From positions 5,394,001 to 5,458,000 of the forward strand of contig NZ_CP031194.1 in the NCBI RefSeq assembly GCF_003344965.1: a stretch of DNA of 64,000 nt, given 5' to 3'. Of this stretch, positions 1 through 7,768 are shown piece by piece. How positions within the stretch are numbered: position 1 is the stretch's first letter; each line of letters starts with the position of its first letter. The notes below the pieces were generated by a model. It was not told the DNA's origin. It made no database searches and saw only the letters and a list, made by a program, of their open reading frames with translations. Source of the stretch: Streptomyces paludis (lineage in GTDB: Bacteria; Actinomycetota; Actinomycetes; Streptomycetales; Streptomycetaceae). The position numbers were made by a program, and so were the translations under genes.

Positions 1-318
1 CCCGACCGTACGGGCAAGCCCGCCGGCGCCGACCTCGCCGCGCACAAGAAGTCGCTGCCCGTGGTCGCGGCGCTGGTCTCGGGCACCCCGGCCGCCGAGG
101 AGCTGGCCGAGCTGTACCGGGGACCGCTGGACGGACCCGAGACCGTACGGCGGGCGGCCGACGCGGTCGAACGGGCCGGCGGGCGCGAGTGGGCCCAGCT
201 CCAGGCCGCCGACCGGATGTCCGCGGCCGTCCAGCAGCTGTCGCGCGCCGTACCCGATCTGGCCGCGGCGGGGGACCTGCTGGCCCTCGCGGAATTCGTC
301 ACCCGACGCACCCGCTGA
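1..318 (+). CDS. Polyprenyl synthetase family protein, C-terminal fragment
   Basis: This is the last 105 codons of a gene that begins before the window. The frame is open from base 1 and ends at TGA. It starts with a D-R-T-G-K-P-x-G-x-D-L-x-x-x-K-K-S-L-P-V-V stretch, which in trans-isoprenyl diphosphate synthases lies just after the second Asp-rich motif and includes the lysines that contact substrate. The rest is the alpha-helical tail of that fold. Such enzymes condense isopentenyl diphosphate with an allylic diphosphate to make C15-C50 chains for carotenoids, hopanoids, menaquinone or terpenes. Chain length and pathway cannot be judged because the catalytic core lies upstream. Family assignment is firm; substrate is unknown. 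Confidence 0.85.
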   Translation, partial: PDRTGKPAGADLAAHKKSLPVVAALVSGTPAAEELAELYRGPLDGPETVRRAADAVERAGGREWAQLQAADRMSAAVQQLSRAVPDLAAAGDLLALAEFVTRRTR

Positions 319-384
319 CAGCCGTTCGCCGCCCCAACTCTAGGATCACCGAGTCAAGTTGGCGATCCAGGGGAGGGCCGGAAC

Positions 385-984
385 ATGGACGACACACGGA
401 TCAGGCAGGCGGGGCAGGCCGACCGCGAGACACTGGTGCGGCTGCTCGAAGCCGCCTTCTACGACGACCCGGTGTGCAACTGGGTGTTCCCCGACGACGA
501 GCACCGCCGCAAGGTCAACGGGCTCTTCCTCGGTGTGTTCGCCGATGTCGCGCTCGCCGAGGGCCGGGTGGACCTGCTGGAGGACGGATCGGCCCTGGCG
601 CTCTGGCTCCAGATCCCGGCCGGAGAGCCCGAGGAGGAGGACGAGATCCCCGCCCGGCAGCGGGAGATATCCGACCCGGACAACGAACGCGCCGAGCTGG
701 TGGGCCGGTTGCTGGGCGCGGTACACCCGGTGGACCGGGCGCACGAGTATCTGCTGATGATCGCGGTCTCCCCGGAGCGCCAGGGCCGCGGCCTGGGCCG
801 CGCCCTGATCGAGCCGGTCCTCGCACGCTGCGACCGTGACGGGATCCCGGCGTATCTGGAGGCGAGCAGCGAGCGGAGCAGCCGGCTCTACGAGCGGCTC
901 GGTTTCGCCTTCGCCGAGAAGACGGTGGATCTCCCCGACGGACCGCACATGTGGCCCATGTGGCGTGAGCCGAAGGCGCGTTGA
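385..984 (+). CDS. GNAT family N-acetyltransferase
   Basis: A 199-residue protein with the GNAT acetyl-CoA site: I-A-V-S-P-E-R-Q-G-R-G-L-G-R-A-L-I around residues 130-147 matches motif A (Q/R-x-x-G-x-G/A). A later Y-L-E-A-S-S-E-R-S-x-x-L-Y-E-R-L-G-F stretch is the usual motif B. ATG at 385 follows a GGAGGG-like site at about 371-376. The N-terminal half (FYDDPVCNWVFPDDEHR) is typical of a streptomycete subfamily of unknown acceptor. It transfers acetyl from acetyl-CoA to an amine that the sequence does not identify. It stands alone, 66 bp after the isoprenyl synthase gene. Confidence 0.85.
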   Translation: MDDTRIRQAGQADRETLVRLLEAAFYDDPVCNWVFPDDEHRRKVNGLFLGVFADVALAEGRVDLLEDGSALALWLQIPAGEPEEEDEIPARQREISDPDNERAELVGRLLGAVHPVDRAHEYLLMIAVSPERQGRGLGRALIEPVLARCDRDGIPAYLEASSERSSRLYERLGFAFAEKTVDLPDGPHMWPMWREPKAR

Positions 985-1077
985 GCGGTCGCGATCACCT
1001 GACGTTACGTGACGGTCCCTCATGAAGCCCCGCCCCGCGCTGCGCTGGTTTCGCGCGTACCGCTACAGTCCGCTGCC

Positions 1078-1521
1078 ATGACAGCGGAGTCGACGGATAC
1101 ATGGGCGGGCTGGTACCGGGACCGCCAGGGGGCGGAAGCGATCACCCTCACCGCGGGCGGACGGCAGGTCCGCACCCGGATCAGGGGTGTGGAGTACGCG
1201 GGGGGCGATTTCGCCGCGCTGGAGGCGGTGGGTGAGGGCGAGAGCCTGTCGTCCTGCGTCATGGAGTGGGACATCCCGCTGCCCGTCAGCGCGGACGGCG
1301 CGGTCGAACAGGCCACGCTCAGCTGCCTGCTCGCCCTGGGCGAGCGGGACGCCGAGGGGCCGGTCGGCCGCGCCGAGCTGAGCCTGACCCTGCACTGCCG
1401 GGGCGCGGCGTACGCGTCGGGGATCGCCGGGGGCGGCTTCGAGGAGGCGCTCGGCAGGATCCGGAGCCAGCTGCCGACGGACACGGAGCTGGCGGCGCAG
1501 CCGCTGGTGGGAGCGGTCTGA
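1078..1521 (+). CDS. Uncharacterised protein, possibly DUF6304 family
   Basis: A 147-residue protein with no signal peptide or membrane segment. It is predicted to be beta-rich, with alternating hydrophobic strands and a W-A-G-W-Y-R-D-R-Q-G start. ATG at 1078 is preferred over the upstream GTG at 1009 because the intervening codons have weak coding character and the protein then starts directly with the conserved-looking W-A-G-W block. I know similar short streptomycete proteins under a DUF6304 label, but this is memory, not a search. No catalytic motif is visible. It ends in a hairpin shared with the convergent gene beyond it. Confidence 0.6.
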   Translation: MTAESTDTWAGWYRDRQGAEAITLTAGGRQVRTRIRGVEYAGGDFAALEAVGEGESLSSCVMEWDIPLPVSADGAVEQATLSCLLALGERDAEGPVGRAELSLTLHCRGAAYASGIAGGGFEEALGRIRSQLPTDTELAAQPLVGAV

Positions 1522-1579
1522 CCGGAGCGGTCTGTCCGGAGCGGTGCCCCGGGTGACACGCGATCGTCGCATCGTCAGG

Positions 1580-1614
1580 ATGGCCGTTCCCTCTCGGTGA
1601 GGGGGAGCGGCCAT
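1580..1614. terminator. Probable bidirectional terminator
   Basis: ATGGCCG (1580-1586) pairs with CGGCCAT (1608-1614), and CCCTC (1589-1593) pairs with GAGGG (1599-1603) around a small loop. It lies between two convergent genes. There is no T-run, as is common for streptomycete terminators. Confidence 0.55.
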
Positions 1615-1675
1615 TCGCTGTTACGGGGGCGCGGGTTCCGTTCGTGGGCGCGCCTGTCCCGTTCGCGCCTGTGGA

Positions 1676-2407
1676 TTACCGGCCGGACCACTCCTCCACC
1701 CAGCCGCCGTCCGCCGCGGGGTTGTCGTCGTACAGCACGAACTCCTCCCGTACGTCGACCGGTTGGAAGCCCGCGCGGGTGAGCGCGTCGAGCAGCGCCT
1801 CCAGCCGTACGCGCGCCTCGGGCCGGCCGAGGCCCCGTAACCGCTGGGTCACCGCGCGCTCCTGCGCGCCGCCCGGCAGCACCCGGCGGGCGTCACGGGA
1901 GAGATGCGCGGTGTGCCGCTCGACCACGGCCGTCAGCCGGCCTGCGTGGTACGGGATCGGCAGCCGCAGTGTGACGCGGTGCTCGAAGCGGCAGTACGCG
2001 GGGAGCGCGGCGGCCTCGGCGTCGTTCCGGGGCACGCCCTCGTTCCAGGGCGCCGCCGCGAGCCTGGTCCGTACGACCGTGAAGCCGGCCTCCGCCAGAC
2101 TCCGTACACACCGCTCGGTGGCGTGCCGCTGCTCGTCCAGGCTGCCCGAGCCGCACAGCGTGAGCGTCGGCCGGGACGGGGTGCGCCCGCGGTCCAGGAC
2201 GACATGGGTCAGCCGCAGGCCGTGCGCGGCGGCCCAGTCGGCGAGCGCGCCGGCGCGGTCTGCGCGGTCTGCGTGGTGCGCGCGCTCGGCGCGCTCGGCG
2301 CGGCCTCGGCGGTCGGTCCGTACGGTCAGATGAGTTTCGAAATCGCCCTCGATGGTGCGGCTGAGATCGGGCCGGGGCGAGGCGCCGGTCTCCGCACGGA
2401 AGTCCAC
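1676..2407 (-). CDS. Conserved hypothetical protein containing a TTA codon
   Basis: A 243-residue protein I cannot name. It has alternating strand-helix character: G-x-F-E-T-H-L-T-V near the N-terminus, H-G-L-R-L-T-H-V-V-L-D-R-G in the middle, then A-G-F-T-V-V-R-T-R and C-R-F-E-H-R-V-T-L. The repeated form (a histidine-containing strand, a helix, a second such strand) suggests two related alpha/beta halves. Residues 34-53 are a low-complexity Arg/Ala insert (RAERAERAHHADRADRAG) from a degenerate 9-bp repeat. Codon 190 (bases 1840-1838) is TTA, read in Streptomyces only by the bldA tRNA, so full-length protein may appear only late in growth. Its start faces the RidA-like gene across a 135-bp divergent spacer. 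Confidence 0.65.
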   Translation of the reverse strand: MDFRAETGASPRPDLSRTIEGDFETHLTVRTDRRGRAERAERAHHADRADRAGALADWAAAHGLRLTHVVLDRGRTPSRPTLTLCGSGSLDEQRHATERCVRSLAEAGFTVVRTRLAAAPWNEGVPRNDAEAAALPAYCRFEHRVTLRLPIPYHAGRLTAVVERHTAHLSRDARRVLPGGAQERAVTQRLRGLGRPEARVRLEALLDALTRAGFQPVDVREEFVLYDDNPAADGGWVEEWSGR

Positions 2408-2542
2408 CGATCGACGTTACCAAGGCGGGAGCGCTCCCGTGCGTGCCTTGCTTACCACTTGTCCCGGTGGCTTGGGGCCGGTGATGAGTAAGAGACGCCC
2501 CATAACCGTATGAGCGGGTAGACAGCTTAAGGAGCGATTGAG

Positions 2543-2950
2543 ATGGCCCACCGCATGACCGTGCCCGGTCTGTTCCCGCCGCCGGACTACGCGCACACCG
2601 CGGTCGTCGAGACGGGCCGGCGTCTGGCCTTCCTGGCCGGGTCCGTACCGCTCGACCAGGACGGCAAACTCGTGGGCCCCGACGACTTCGTGGCCCAGAC
2701 CGAACAGGTGCTGGCCAATCTGGAGAGCGCGCTGGCGGCCGTGGGCTGCGGGCCGGGCGATGTGGTGGCGACGACGGTGTCGGTCGCGACGAGCGATCCG
2801 GCGGACCTCAGCCGGGTCTGGGAGGTGGTGCGCGCGGGCGGGCTGCGCACCGGGCCGCACACGTCGACGCTGCTGGGGGTCGCCTGCCTGGGCTACACCG
2901 GGCAGTTGGTGGAGATCACGGCGGTGGCGGAGGTCCCTCCGGAGCTGTGA
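2543..2950 (+). CDS. RidA (YjgF/YER057c/UK114) family protein
   Basis: A 135-residue protein of normal RidA length. It has the family pattern of a substrate-facing N-terminal strand, L-A-F-L-A-G-S-V-P-L-D-Q-D-G, then Q-T-E-Q-V-L-A-N-L, and a C-terminal G-Q-L-V-E-I-T-A-V-A strand. RidA proteins form trimers and deaminate reactive enamine/imine intermediates. The usual active-site arginine (in a P-A-R-S-x-V context) seems absent: the matching segment reads G-P-H-T-S-T-L-L-G-V. That suggests a divergent Rid subgroup with altered activity. This is a judgement by eye. AAGGAG at about 2530-2535 is well placed for ATG 2543. Confidence 0.85.
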   Translation: MAHRMTVPGLFPPPDYAHTAVVETGRRLAFLAGSVPLDQDGKLVGPDDFVAQTEQVLANLESALAAVGCGPGDVVATTVSVATSDPADLSRVWEVVRAGGLRTGPHTSTLLGVACLGYTGQLVEITAVAEVPPEL

Positions 2951-2961
2951 TCGGTGGGCTG

Positions 2962-3010
2962 TGAGTGGTGAGCGCTGAGTTGTGAGCTGTGAACTGTGAG
3001 CTGTGAGTTG
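2962..3010 (+). repeat. Seven-copy heptamer tandem repeat
   Basis: Seven contiguous 7-bp units lie between the RidA-like gene and the metallophosphoesterase gene: TGAGTGG, TGAGCGC, TGAGTTG, TGAGCTG, TGAACTG, TGAGCTG, TGAGTTG. The stretch is much richer in A/T than its surroundings. Copy number may vary by slippage. A role in spacing or regulating the downstream gene is only inference. Confidence 0.85.
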
Positions 3011-3057
3011 TGCGGGCCGGGTCCGGTGATCGGGAGCGTAAGGAGTGTGCGGGACAC

Positions 3058-3936
3058 ATGCCGAAACGACCGAGTGACAGCACAAGTACGGCGGGCACGA
3101 CGGGTGGCGGAGGCGGCGGTGGTGGCGGCGCCGGCGGCGGTGGTGCCGGTGGCGGGGGCCGTGGTGAGCGGGGCGCCCGGGTCGCGGTGCTCTCCGATAT
3201 CCACGGCGTCCTGCCGGCCCTGGAGGCGGTGCTCGCCGAGCCGGACGTCGCCGCGGCGGACCGGATCCTGGTCACCGGCGACATCGCGGCCGGCCCCCAG
3301 CCCGTCGAGGTGCTCGACCGGCTGGCGCGGCTGGGGGAGCGGGCCGTCCTGCTCGGCGGCAACGCCGACCGGGAACTCGTCGAGCTGCGCCGGGGCGGTG
3401 TCGCGTCGGTCCCCGGCGGGATAGGCGCCTGGGCGGCCGGCCAACTGCGCGAGGACCAGGTGGCCCTGCTGGCCGGGCTGCCGCCCACCCGCTATCTGCG
3501 GGTCGCGGGCCTGGGCCAGGTCCTCTTCTGCCACGCGACCCCGCGGGACGACGAGGAGATCGTCGTGGTCGACTCCCGGCTGGCCCGCTGGTCCGAGGTC
3601 TTCGCGGGGCTGGGCGAGGACATCCGTACGGTCGTCTGCGGCCACACGCACATGCCGTTCGTACGGCTCGCCCACGGCCGCCAGGTCGTCAACCCGGGCA
3701 GCGTGGGCATGCCGTACGGCCGTCCCGGCGCCCACTGGGCGCTGCTCGGCCCCGGGGTCGAACTGCGGGTCACCCGCTTCGACATCGACGCCGCGATCAC
3801 CGGACTGACGGAGTCCTGCGGTTACGGGGACATCGCGGAGTGGGCGGACTACTTCCTGCGCGCCCGGGCGAGCGACGCGGACGCGTTGGAGGCGTTCGCG
3901 CCGAAGGACGGGCGGCGTACGGCGGCGGTCGGCTGA
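3058..3936 (+). CDS. Metallophosphoesterase with glycine-rich N-terminal extension
   Basis: A 292-residue calcineurin-like phosphoesterase with every metal-binding motif: V-L-S-D-I-H-G (D-x-H), T-G-D-I-A-A-G (GDxxxG), L-G-G-N-A-D-R-E (GNxD), F-C-H-A-T-P and C-G-H-T-H-M-P-F (GHTH), then V-N-P-G-S-V-G. This is the YfcE/MJ0936-like group that hydrolyses phosphodiesters at a two-metal centre; the substrate is unknown. ATG 3058 is chosen because AAGGAG at 3040-3045 precedes it. Before the domain is a disordered run of about 35 residues, nearly all Gly with some Ala, encoded by GGC/GGT repeats, so its length may differ between strains. The C-terminus A-E-W-A-D-Y-F-L is helical. Confidence 0.85.
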   Translation: MPKRPSDSTSTAGTTGGGGGGGGGAGGGGAGGGGRGERGARVAVLSDIHGVLPALEAVLAEPDVAAADRILVTGDIAAGPQPVEVLDRLARLGERAVLLGGNADRELVELRRGGVASVPGGIGAWAAGQLREDQVALLAGLPPTRYLRVAGLGQVLFCHATPRDDEEIVVVDSRLARWSEVFAGLGEDIRTVVCGHTHMPFVRLAHGRQVVNPGSVGMPYGRPGAHWALLGPGVELRVTRFDIDAAITGLTESCGYGDIAEWADYFLRARASDADALEAFAPKDGRRTAAVG

Positions 3937-4134
3937 GCGGGCGTTGTCAGTGCCGTCTGAGAGAGTGAGTGTCCGGCCGGGGGACCGGCGGGGGACGGGG
4001 AGCCGGACGCCTGGGCGGCGGCGGGCGAGGAGAGGGAGCGGGCGGTCGTACTGGCCGCGCCGGCCGGACCGGTGGCGGAGTTTCTGCTGCACATATCCGG
4101 CGAGCGGGCGTGGTCCGGTGGAGAGACACCCCGT

Positions 4135-5640
4135 TCACGGAGGACTGACGCGGGAGCGCGGCGCCTTGGTCGGGCGCGTCTCGGCCGGGGCTGTCCCGGT
4201 CGGGTCTGCCCCGGCGGGCTCTGGCGCCGGCGAGCTGCGCGCGTAGGCGGCCGTGGGCAGGCGCGTCGCGAGCAGCGCGCCCACGACGGCGACCGCCGCG
4301 AGCACGGTCAGCGCCGGCCCCAGCGAGGTGCGGACGGCACCGTCCGCGCCGGTCAGCATGGTCGCGGCGGCGATGCCCAGGACGGGGCCGACGTTCATCG
4401 CGGTCTGCTGGAGCCCGCCCGCGACCCCGGCGGCATCGGCGGGCGCGTCGCGGACGACGACGGTGGTGGCGGTGACCATCACCGTGCTGAATCCGGCGCC
4501 CAGGACGAGAAAGCAGCCGCCGATCACGGGCGCCGTCGACGCGGTGTCGAGCCGTGACAGCAGAAAGGTGCCGGCCGCGACGAGCGCCATCCCGGGCACG
4601 GCCGTACGGCGCGGACCGTACCGGCGCAGGGCCATGGCGGCGAGCGGCGCCCCGGCGACCATCATCACGGCGAGCGGCAGCGCCCGCAGACCGCTCTGGA
4701 GCGGGTCCAGAGCCAGCACGTCCTGGAGGAAGTACGTGGCGAGGAACAGCGCCCCGAAGAGCGCGGCGGTCGCGCTCACCAGCACGCCCAGCGCCGAGGT
4801 GACGGTGGCCGAGCGGAACACGGCGGGCGGGATCAACGGGTCGGCGGCGGCCCGCTCGTGCCGGACGAACACGGCGGTGGCGATGGCCGCGACGGCGAGC
4901 CCCAGTGCCACCACCGCGGTCGGCCCGCCCTCCGGCAGTGCGACGAGCGTGTGTACGAGAGCGACGAGGGCCAGCGCGAGCAGCCCCGCGCCGGGCAGAT
5001 CGAGCCGTACGGTACGGTCCGCGCCGCGCGGGGGCGCCGGGGCCGGGATCCGTACGACGAGCGCCAGCACCCCGATGACCAGGGCCGGTCCGACGCCCAG
5101 GAAGAACACGGCCCGCCAGCCCAGCCGGTCGGTCAGCGCCCCGCCCACCAACGGACCCGCGGCGGCGGCGAGCCCGATCGCGCTCGTTCTGAGCGCGATC
5201 GGCAGGGCGAGCCGGTCGCTCGGATACGCGGCGCGCAGCATTCCGAGCGTGGCCGGTTGCAGCAGCGCGCCGAACACCCCCTGCACCACCCGCAGGGCGA
5301 TCACCCAGCCGACGCCGGACGCGAGTCCGATGCCGGCCGAGGCGGTGGCGAAGCCCAGGATCCCGAGGGCGAAGACGCGCCGGTGGCCGTACCGGTCACC
5401 GAGCCGTCCCGAGAAGACGAGCAGGCTCGCCACGGCGATCAGATATCCCGTGCTGGTCCACTGTGCCTGGGCGAACGACGCGCCGAGTTCCCGCCGCATG
5501 GCCGGCTGCGCCACCGTCAGCACGGTCCCGTCCAGCGCGACGAGGGCGGCCCCGGTGACGCTCATGGCGAGCGTGAGCCGCCGGTGGCCTTCGGCGCGCG
5601 TCCATGCAGCTCCGGTCGGAGCGGCTCCGGCGGCGCGCAT
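4135..5640 (-). CDS. MFS drug exporter (DHA2-like, about 14 TM)
   Basis: A 501-residue membrane protein starting at ATG 5640, which overlaps the TGA of the upstream tetR gene, so the two are translationally coupled. About 14 hydrophobic helices are visible. The loop after TM2 carries motif A (G-R-L-G-D-R-Y-G-H-R-R), and the first helix has the L-D-G-T-V-L-T-V-A pattern of DHA2 drug:H+ antiporters. The C-terminal tail is cytoplasmic and Pro/Ala-rich. It probably exports toxic organic compounds using the proton gradient, repressed by the adjacent TetR protein until a ligand binds. The open frame runs upstream into tetR, but the coding bias changes at the ATGA junction. Confidence 0.88.
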   Translation of the reverse strand: MRAAGAAPTGAAWTRAEGHRRLTLAMSVTGAALVALDGTVLTVAQPAMRRELGASFAQAQWTSTGYLIAVASLLVFSGRLGDRYGHRRVFALGILGFATASAGIGLASGVGWVIALRVVQGVFGALLQPATLGMLRAAYPSDRLALPIALRTSAIGLAAAAGPLVGGALTDRLGWRAVFFLGVGPALVIGVLALVVRIPAPAPPRGADRTVRLDLPGAGLLALALVALVHTLVALPEGGPTAVVALGLAVAAIATAVFVRHERAAADPLIPPAVFRSATVTSALGVLVSATAALFGALFLATYFLQDVLALDPLQSGLRALPLAVMMVAGAPLAAMALRRYGPRRTAVPGMALVAAGTFLLSRLDTASTAPVIGGCFLVLGAGFSTVMVTATTVVVRDAPADAAGVAGGLQQTAMNVGPVLGIAAATMLTGADGAVRTSLGPALTVLAAVAVVGALLATRLPTAAYARSSPAPEPAGADPTGTAPAETRPTKAPRSRVSPP

Positions 5641-6251
5641 CAGTGTTCCGGTCCCAGGTGCGCGTCCAGCGCGGCCCGCAGCAGCGGTTCGACGTCGTCG
5701 GCGCCCGTCGCCAGCCCGAGGCTGCCCCATGCCCAGAGCTGGGCGATCCCGTGCAGATTCGCCCACAGAACGCCCGCCACCACGGCGGGGTCCGCCCCGT
5801 CCCGTACCCCCGCTCGCCCGACCAGGTCGGCCAGGACGGCGAAGAGCGGAAGGCTGGTCTCGCGCAGCCCGAGCCGGCCGCTGCTCTCCAGCAGGTCGTG
5901 CCGGAACATCAGCTCGTACATCCCGGGCCGCTCCCGGGCGAAGTCCAGATACACCCGCCCCAGCACCCCCAACCGCCCCCGCGCCGAGCCCGGTACGGCG
6001 GCCAGGGCCTCGCGCACCCGCTCGCCCAGGTCGAGGAAGCCCTGCTGGGCGATGGCGGACAGCAGCTCCAGATGGGTCGGGAAGTGCCGCCGCGGCGCGC
6101 CGTGCGACACCCCCGCGTGCCGGGCGATGGCCCGCAAGGACAGCGCCTGCACCCCCTGCCCCGCCACCAGTTCGACGCCCGCCCGCACCAGACGGACCCT
6201 CAGGTCGCCGTCCTGCGCGCTGTCCCGCTCACTCTCACTCGTAGAACGCAT
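5640..6251 (-). CDS. TetR/AcrR family transcriptional regulator
   Basis: A 203-residue regulator. The N-terminal helix-turn-helix is plain at about residues 33-55: L-R-A-I-A-R-H-A-G-V-S-H-G-A-P-R-R-H-F. The rest is a helical ligand-binding and dimer domain with a W-A-N-L-H-G-I-A-Q-L-W segment typical of TetR C-terminal domains. It overlaps the exporter gene by 4 bp and almost certainly represses itself and the exporter. The ATG lies within the first of two palindromes, and the predicted -10 ends 6 nt before it, which suggests a leaderless transcript. The ligand cannot be told. Confidence 0.88.
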   Translation of the reverse strand: MRSTSESERDSAQDGDLRVRLVRAGVELVAGQGVQALSLRAIARHAGVSHGAPRRHFPTHLELLSAIAQQGFLDLGERVREALAAVPGSARGRLGVLGRVYLDFARERPGMYELMFRHDLLESSGRLGLRETSLPLFAVLADLVGRAGVRDGADPAVVAGVLWANLHGIAQLWAWGSLGLATGADDVEPLLRAALDAHLGPEH

Positions 6252-6287
6252 AGACAGTGTCTACCAGAGGGCGTAGACACTGTCTAC
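6249..6287 (-). promoter_or_regulatory. Twin palindromic operators and leaderless promoter of tetR-MFS operon
   Basis: Two near-identical palindromes, TAGACAGTGTCTA (6251-6263) and GTAGACACTGTCTAC (6273-6287), have centres 23 bp apart. On the minus strand TAGACA (6285-6280) and TAGACA (6262-6257) are 17 bp apart, and the tetR ATG begins at 6251. One palindrome thus forms the -35 region and the other the -10 region. This is a classic autorepression layout; the leaderless start is inferred. Confidence 0.75.
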
Positions 6288-6327
6288 GGGCGCCCGTGAT
6301 CCACCGCGGGCGGCAAGATCGGGTCCG

Positions 6328-6333
6328 TATACT
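6328..6333 (+). promoter_or_regulatory. Possible -10 element for the kinase gene
   Basis: TATACT stands out in a GC-rich spacer, about 48 bp before the kinase ATG. No good -35 match is seen 16-18 bp upstream. Confidence 0.3.
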
Positions 6334-6380
6334 CGCTGGCCTGTCCGGCCGCGGGGACCGGACGACGGGAGGGGCGCGAC

Positions 6381-7682
6381 ATGCCGGGTGCAACCGGGCC
6401 GATCCGGTCGGGGCTGGCGCTGGCCGCCGGCCGCTACCTGCTGGAGGAACAGATCGGGCAGGGCGGCATGGCGGCCGTGTTCAAGGCGCACGACACCGCG
6501 CTGAACCGCACGGTCGCCGTCAAGACCATGCTGGCCGCCCTCGCCCACGACGAGGGGCTGCGCGCCCGGTTCCGGCGCGAGGCCCAGTCGGCGGCCCGGC
6601 TCAGCCATCCCTCCGTGGTCGCGGTGCACGACACCGGCGAGGAGCGTTTCGAGGACGGGGTGCGGATCCCGTACCTGGTCATGGAGTTCGTACGCGGCGG
6701 CACACTGGGCGAGCTGCTCGCCCGCGACGCGGCGCCCGGCCGGGGGCTGCCGCCGGACCGGGCCCTCGCCCTGTCGGCGGAGGTGCTCGCCGCGCTGACG
6801 GCCAGTCACGCCGCCGGCGTCGTACACCGCGACATCAAGCCCTCCAACGTCGTGGTGACGGCCGACGGGCGGGTCAAGGTGATGGACTTCGGGATCGCCC
6901 GGATCCTGGACGTAGCGGAACAGGGCTCCCCGCGCACGGCCCTGACCGCCGTCGGCGACCTCCTCGGCACTCCGTACTACATGGCACCGGAACAGTTCGA
7001 CGGCCGCGGCAGGGTCGTCGACGGCCGAGCCGATCTGTACGCGGTGGGGGTCATGCTGTTCCAGCTGATCAGCGGCCGACTGCCGTTCGAGGGCGACTCC
7101 GGCTTCTCCCTCGGATATCTCCATGTCACCGTCACGGCGCCGACGCTGGCGTCGGTGGGCTGCCGGGTGCCGGACCCGATCGAGGAACTGGTCGCCCGCG
7201 CGCTGGAGAAGCGGCCCGAGGACCGGTTCCGGGACGCCCACGAGATGCGCGCGTACATCGAGCACGTACGCGAAAGCGCCAACGCCCCCGCACCCGCGCC
7301 CGATCCGTACGTTCCCCCCACCCCACCACCCCCCACCACCAGCCCAATCCCACCCCAGGCCCCCACCCCCATACCCGCCCCGGCCGCCCCGGTGGATCCG
7401 GCGCGGGAGCGGGCGGACAACCGGCTACGAGCACGCCGCCTGCGCCACGCCTACGGCCTGCTGATCCCCGCCTTCCTGCTCCAGGCCGCGACAAGGAGCT
7501 TCGCCGTCCTGCCACTGGCCTTCGCGGTCTGGGGCCTCTGGGCGGCAGCCGTCGGCGGCACATCCCGACTCGGCCAGCAACGCGGCGCGACGCTCGGCTT
7601 CTTCCAGGCGACGGCCTTCATCCCGCTCCTGGGCCACCTGTTGCTCATCCTGGTGTCCCTCACCCGCTTGAGCGGCTCATAA
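6381..7682 (+). CDS. Serine/threonine protein kinase with C-terminal membrane segments
   Basis: A 433-residue Hanks-type kinase. Residues 20-290 hold the kinase domain: glycine loop I-G-Q-G-G-M-A-A-V-F (25-34), catalytic Lys48 in A-V-K-T-M, H-R-D-I-K-P-S-N with Asp151, D-F-G at 169-171, and G-T-P-Y-Y-M-A-P-E. A Pro-rich linker of about 60 residues follows, then about 75 residues with two or three hydrophobic helices. There is no PASTA or other extracellular sensor domain, so the kinase is at the membrane but may sense from inside. A GGGAGG sequence precedes ATG 6381. It stands alone next to a convergent operon; its targets are unknown. Confidence 0.92.
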   Translation: MPGATGPIRSGLALAAGRYLLEEQIGQGGMAAVFKAHDTALNRTVAVKTMLAALAHDEGLRARFRREAQSAARLSHPSVVAVHDTGEERFEDGVRIPYLVMEFVRGGTLGELLARDAAPGRGLPPDRALALSAEVLAALTASHAAGVVHRDIKPSNVVVTADGRVKVMDFGIARILDVAEQGSPRTALTAVGDLLGTPYYMAPEQFDGRGRVVDGRADLYAVGVMLFQLISGRLPFEGDSGFSLGYLHVTVTAPTLASVGCRVPDPIEELVARALEKRPEDRFRDAHEMRAYIEHVRESANAPAPAPDPYVPPTPPPPTTSPIPPQAPTPIPAPAAPVDPARERADNRLRARRLRHAYGLLIPAFLLQAATRSFAVLPLAFAVWGLWAAAVGGTSRLGQQRGATLGFFQATAFIPLLGHLLLILVSLTRLSGS

Positions 7683-7768
7683 GGACAGGCTGCCGGGCGC
7701 CCCGTGTTCGTACGTGCCGCCTCCCTTGTACTCCGCCATCGCCAGACCGGCGCCGGATGGGACTGAGT

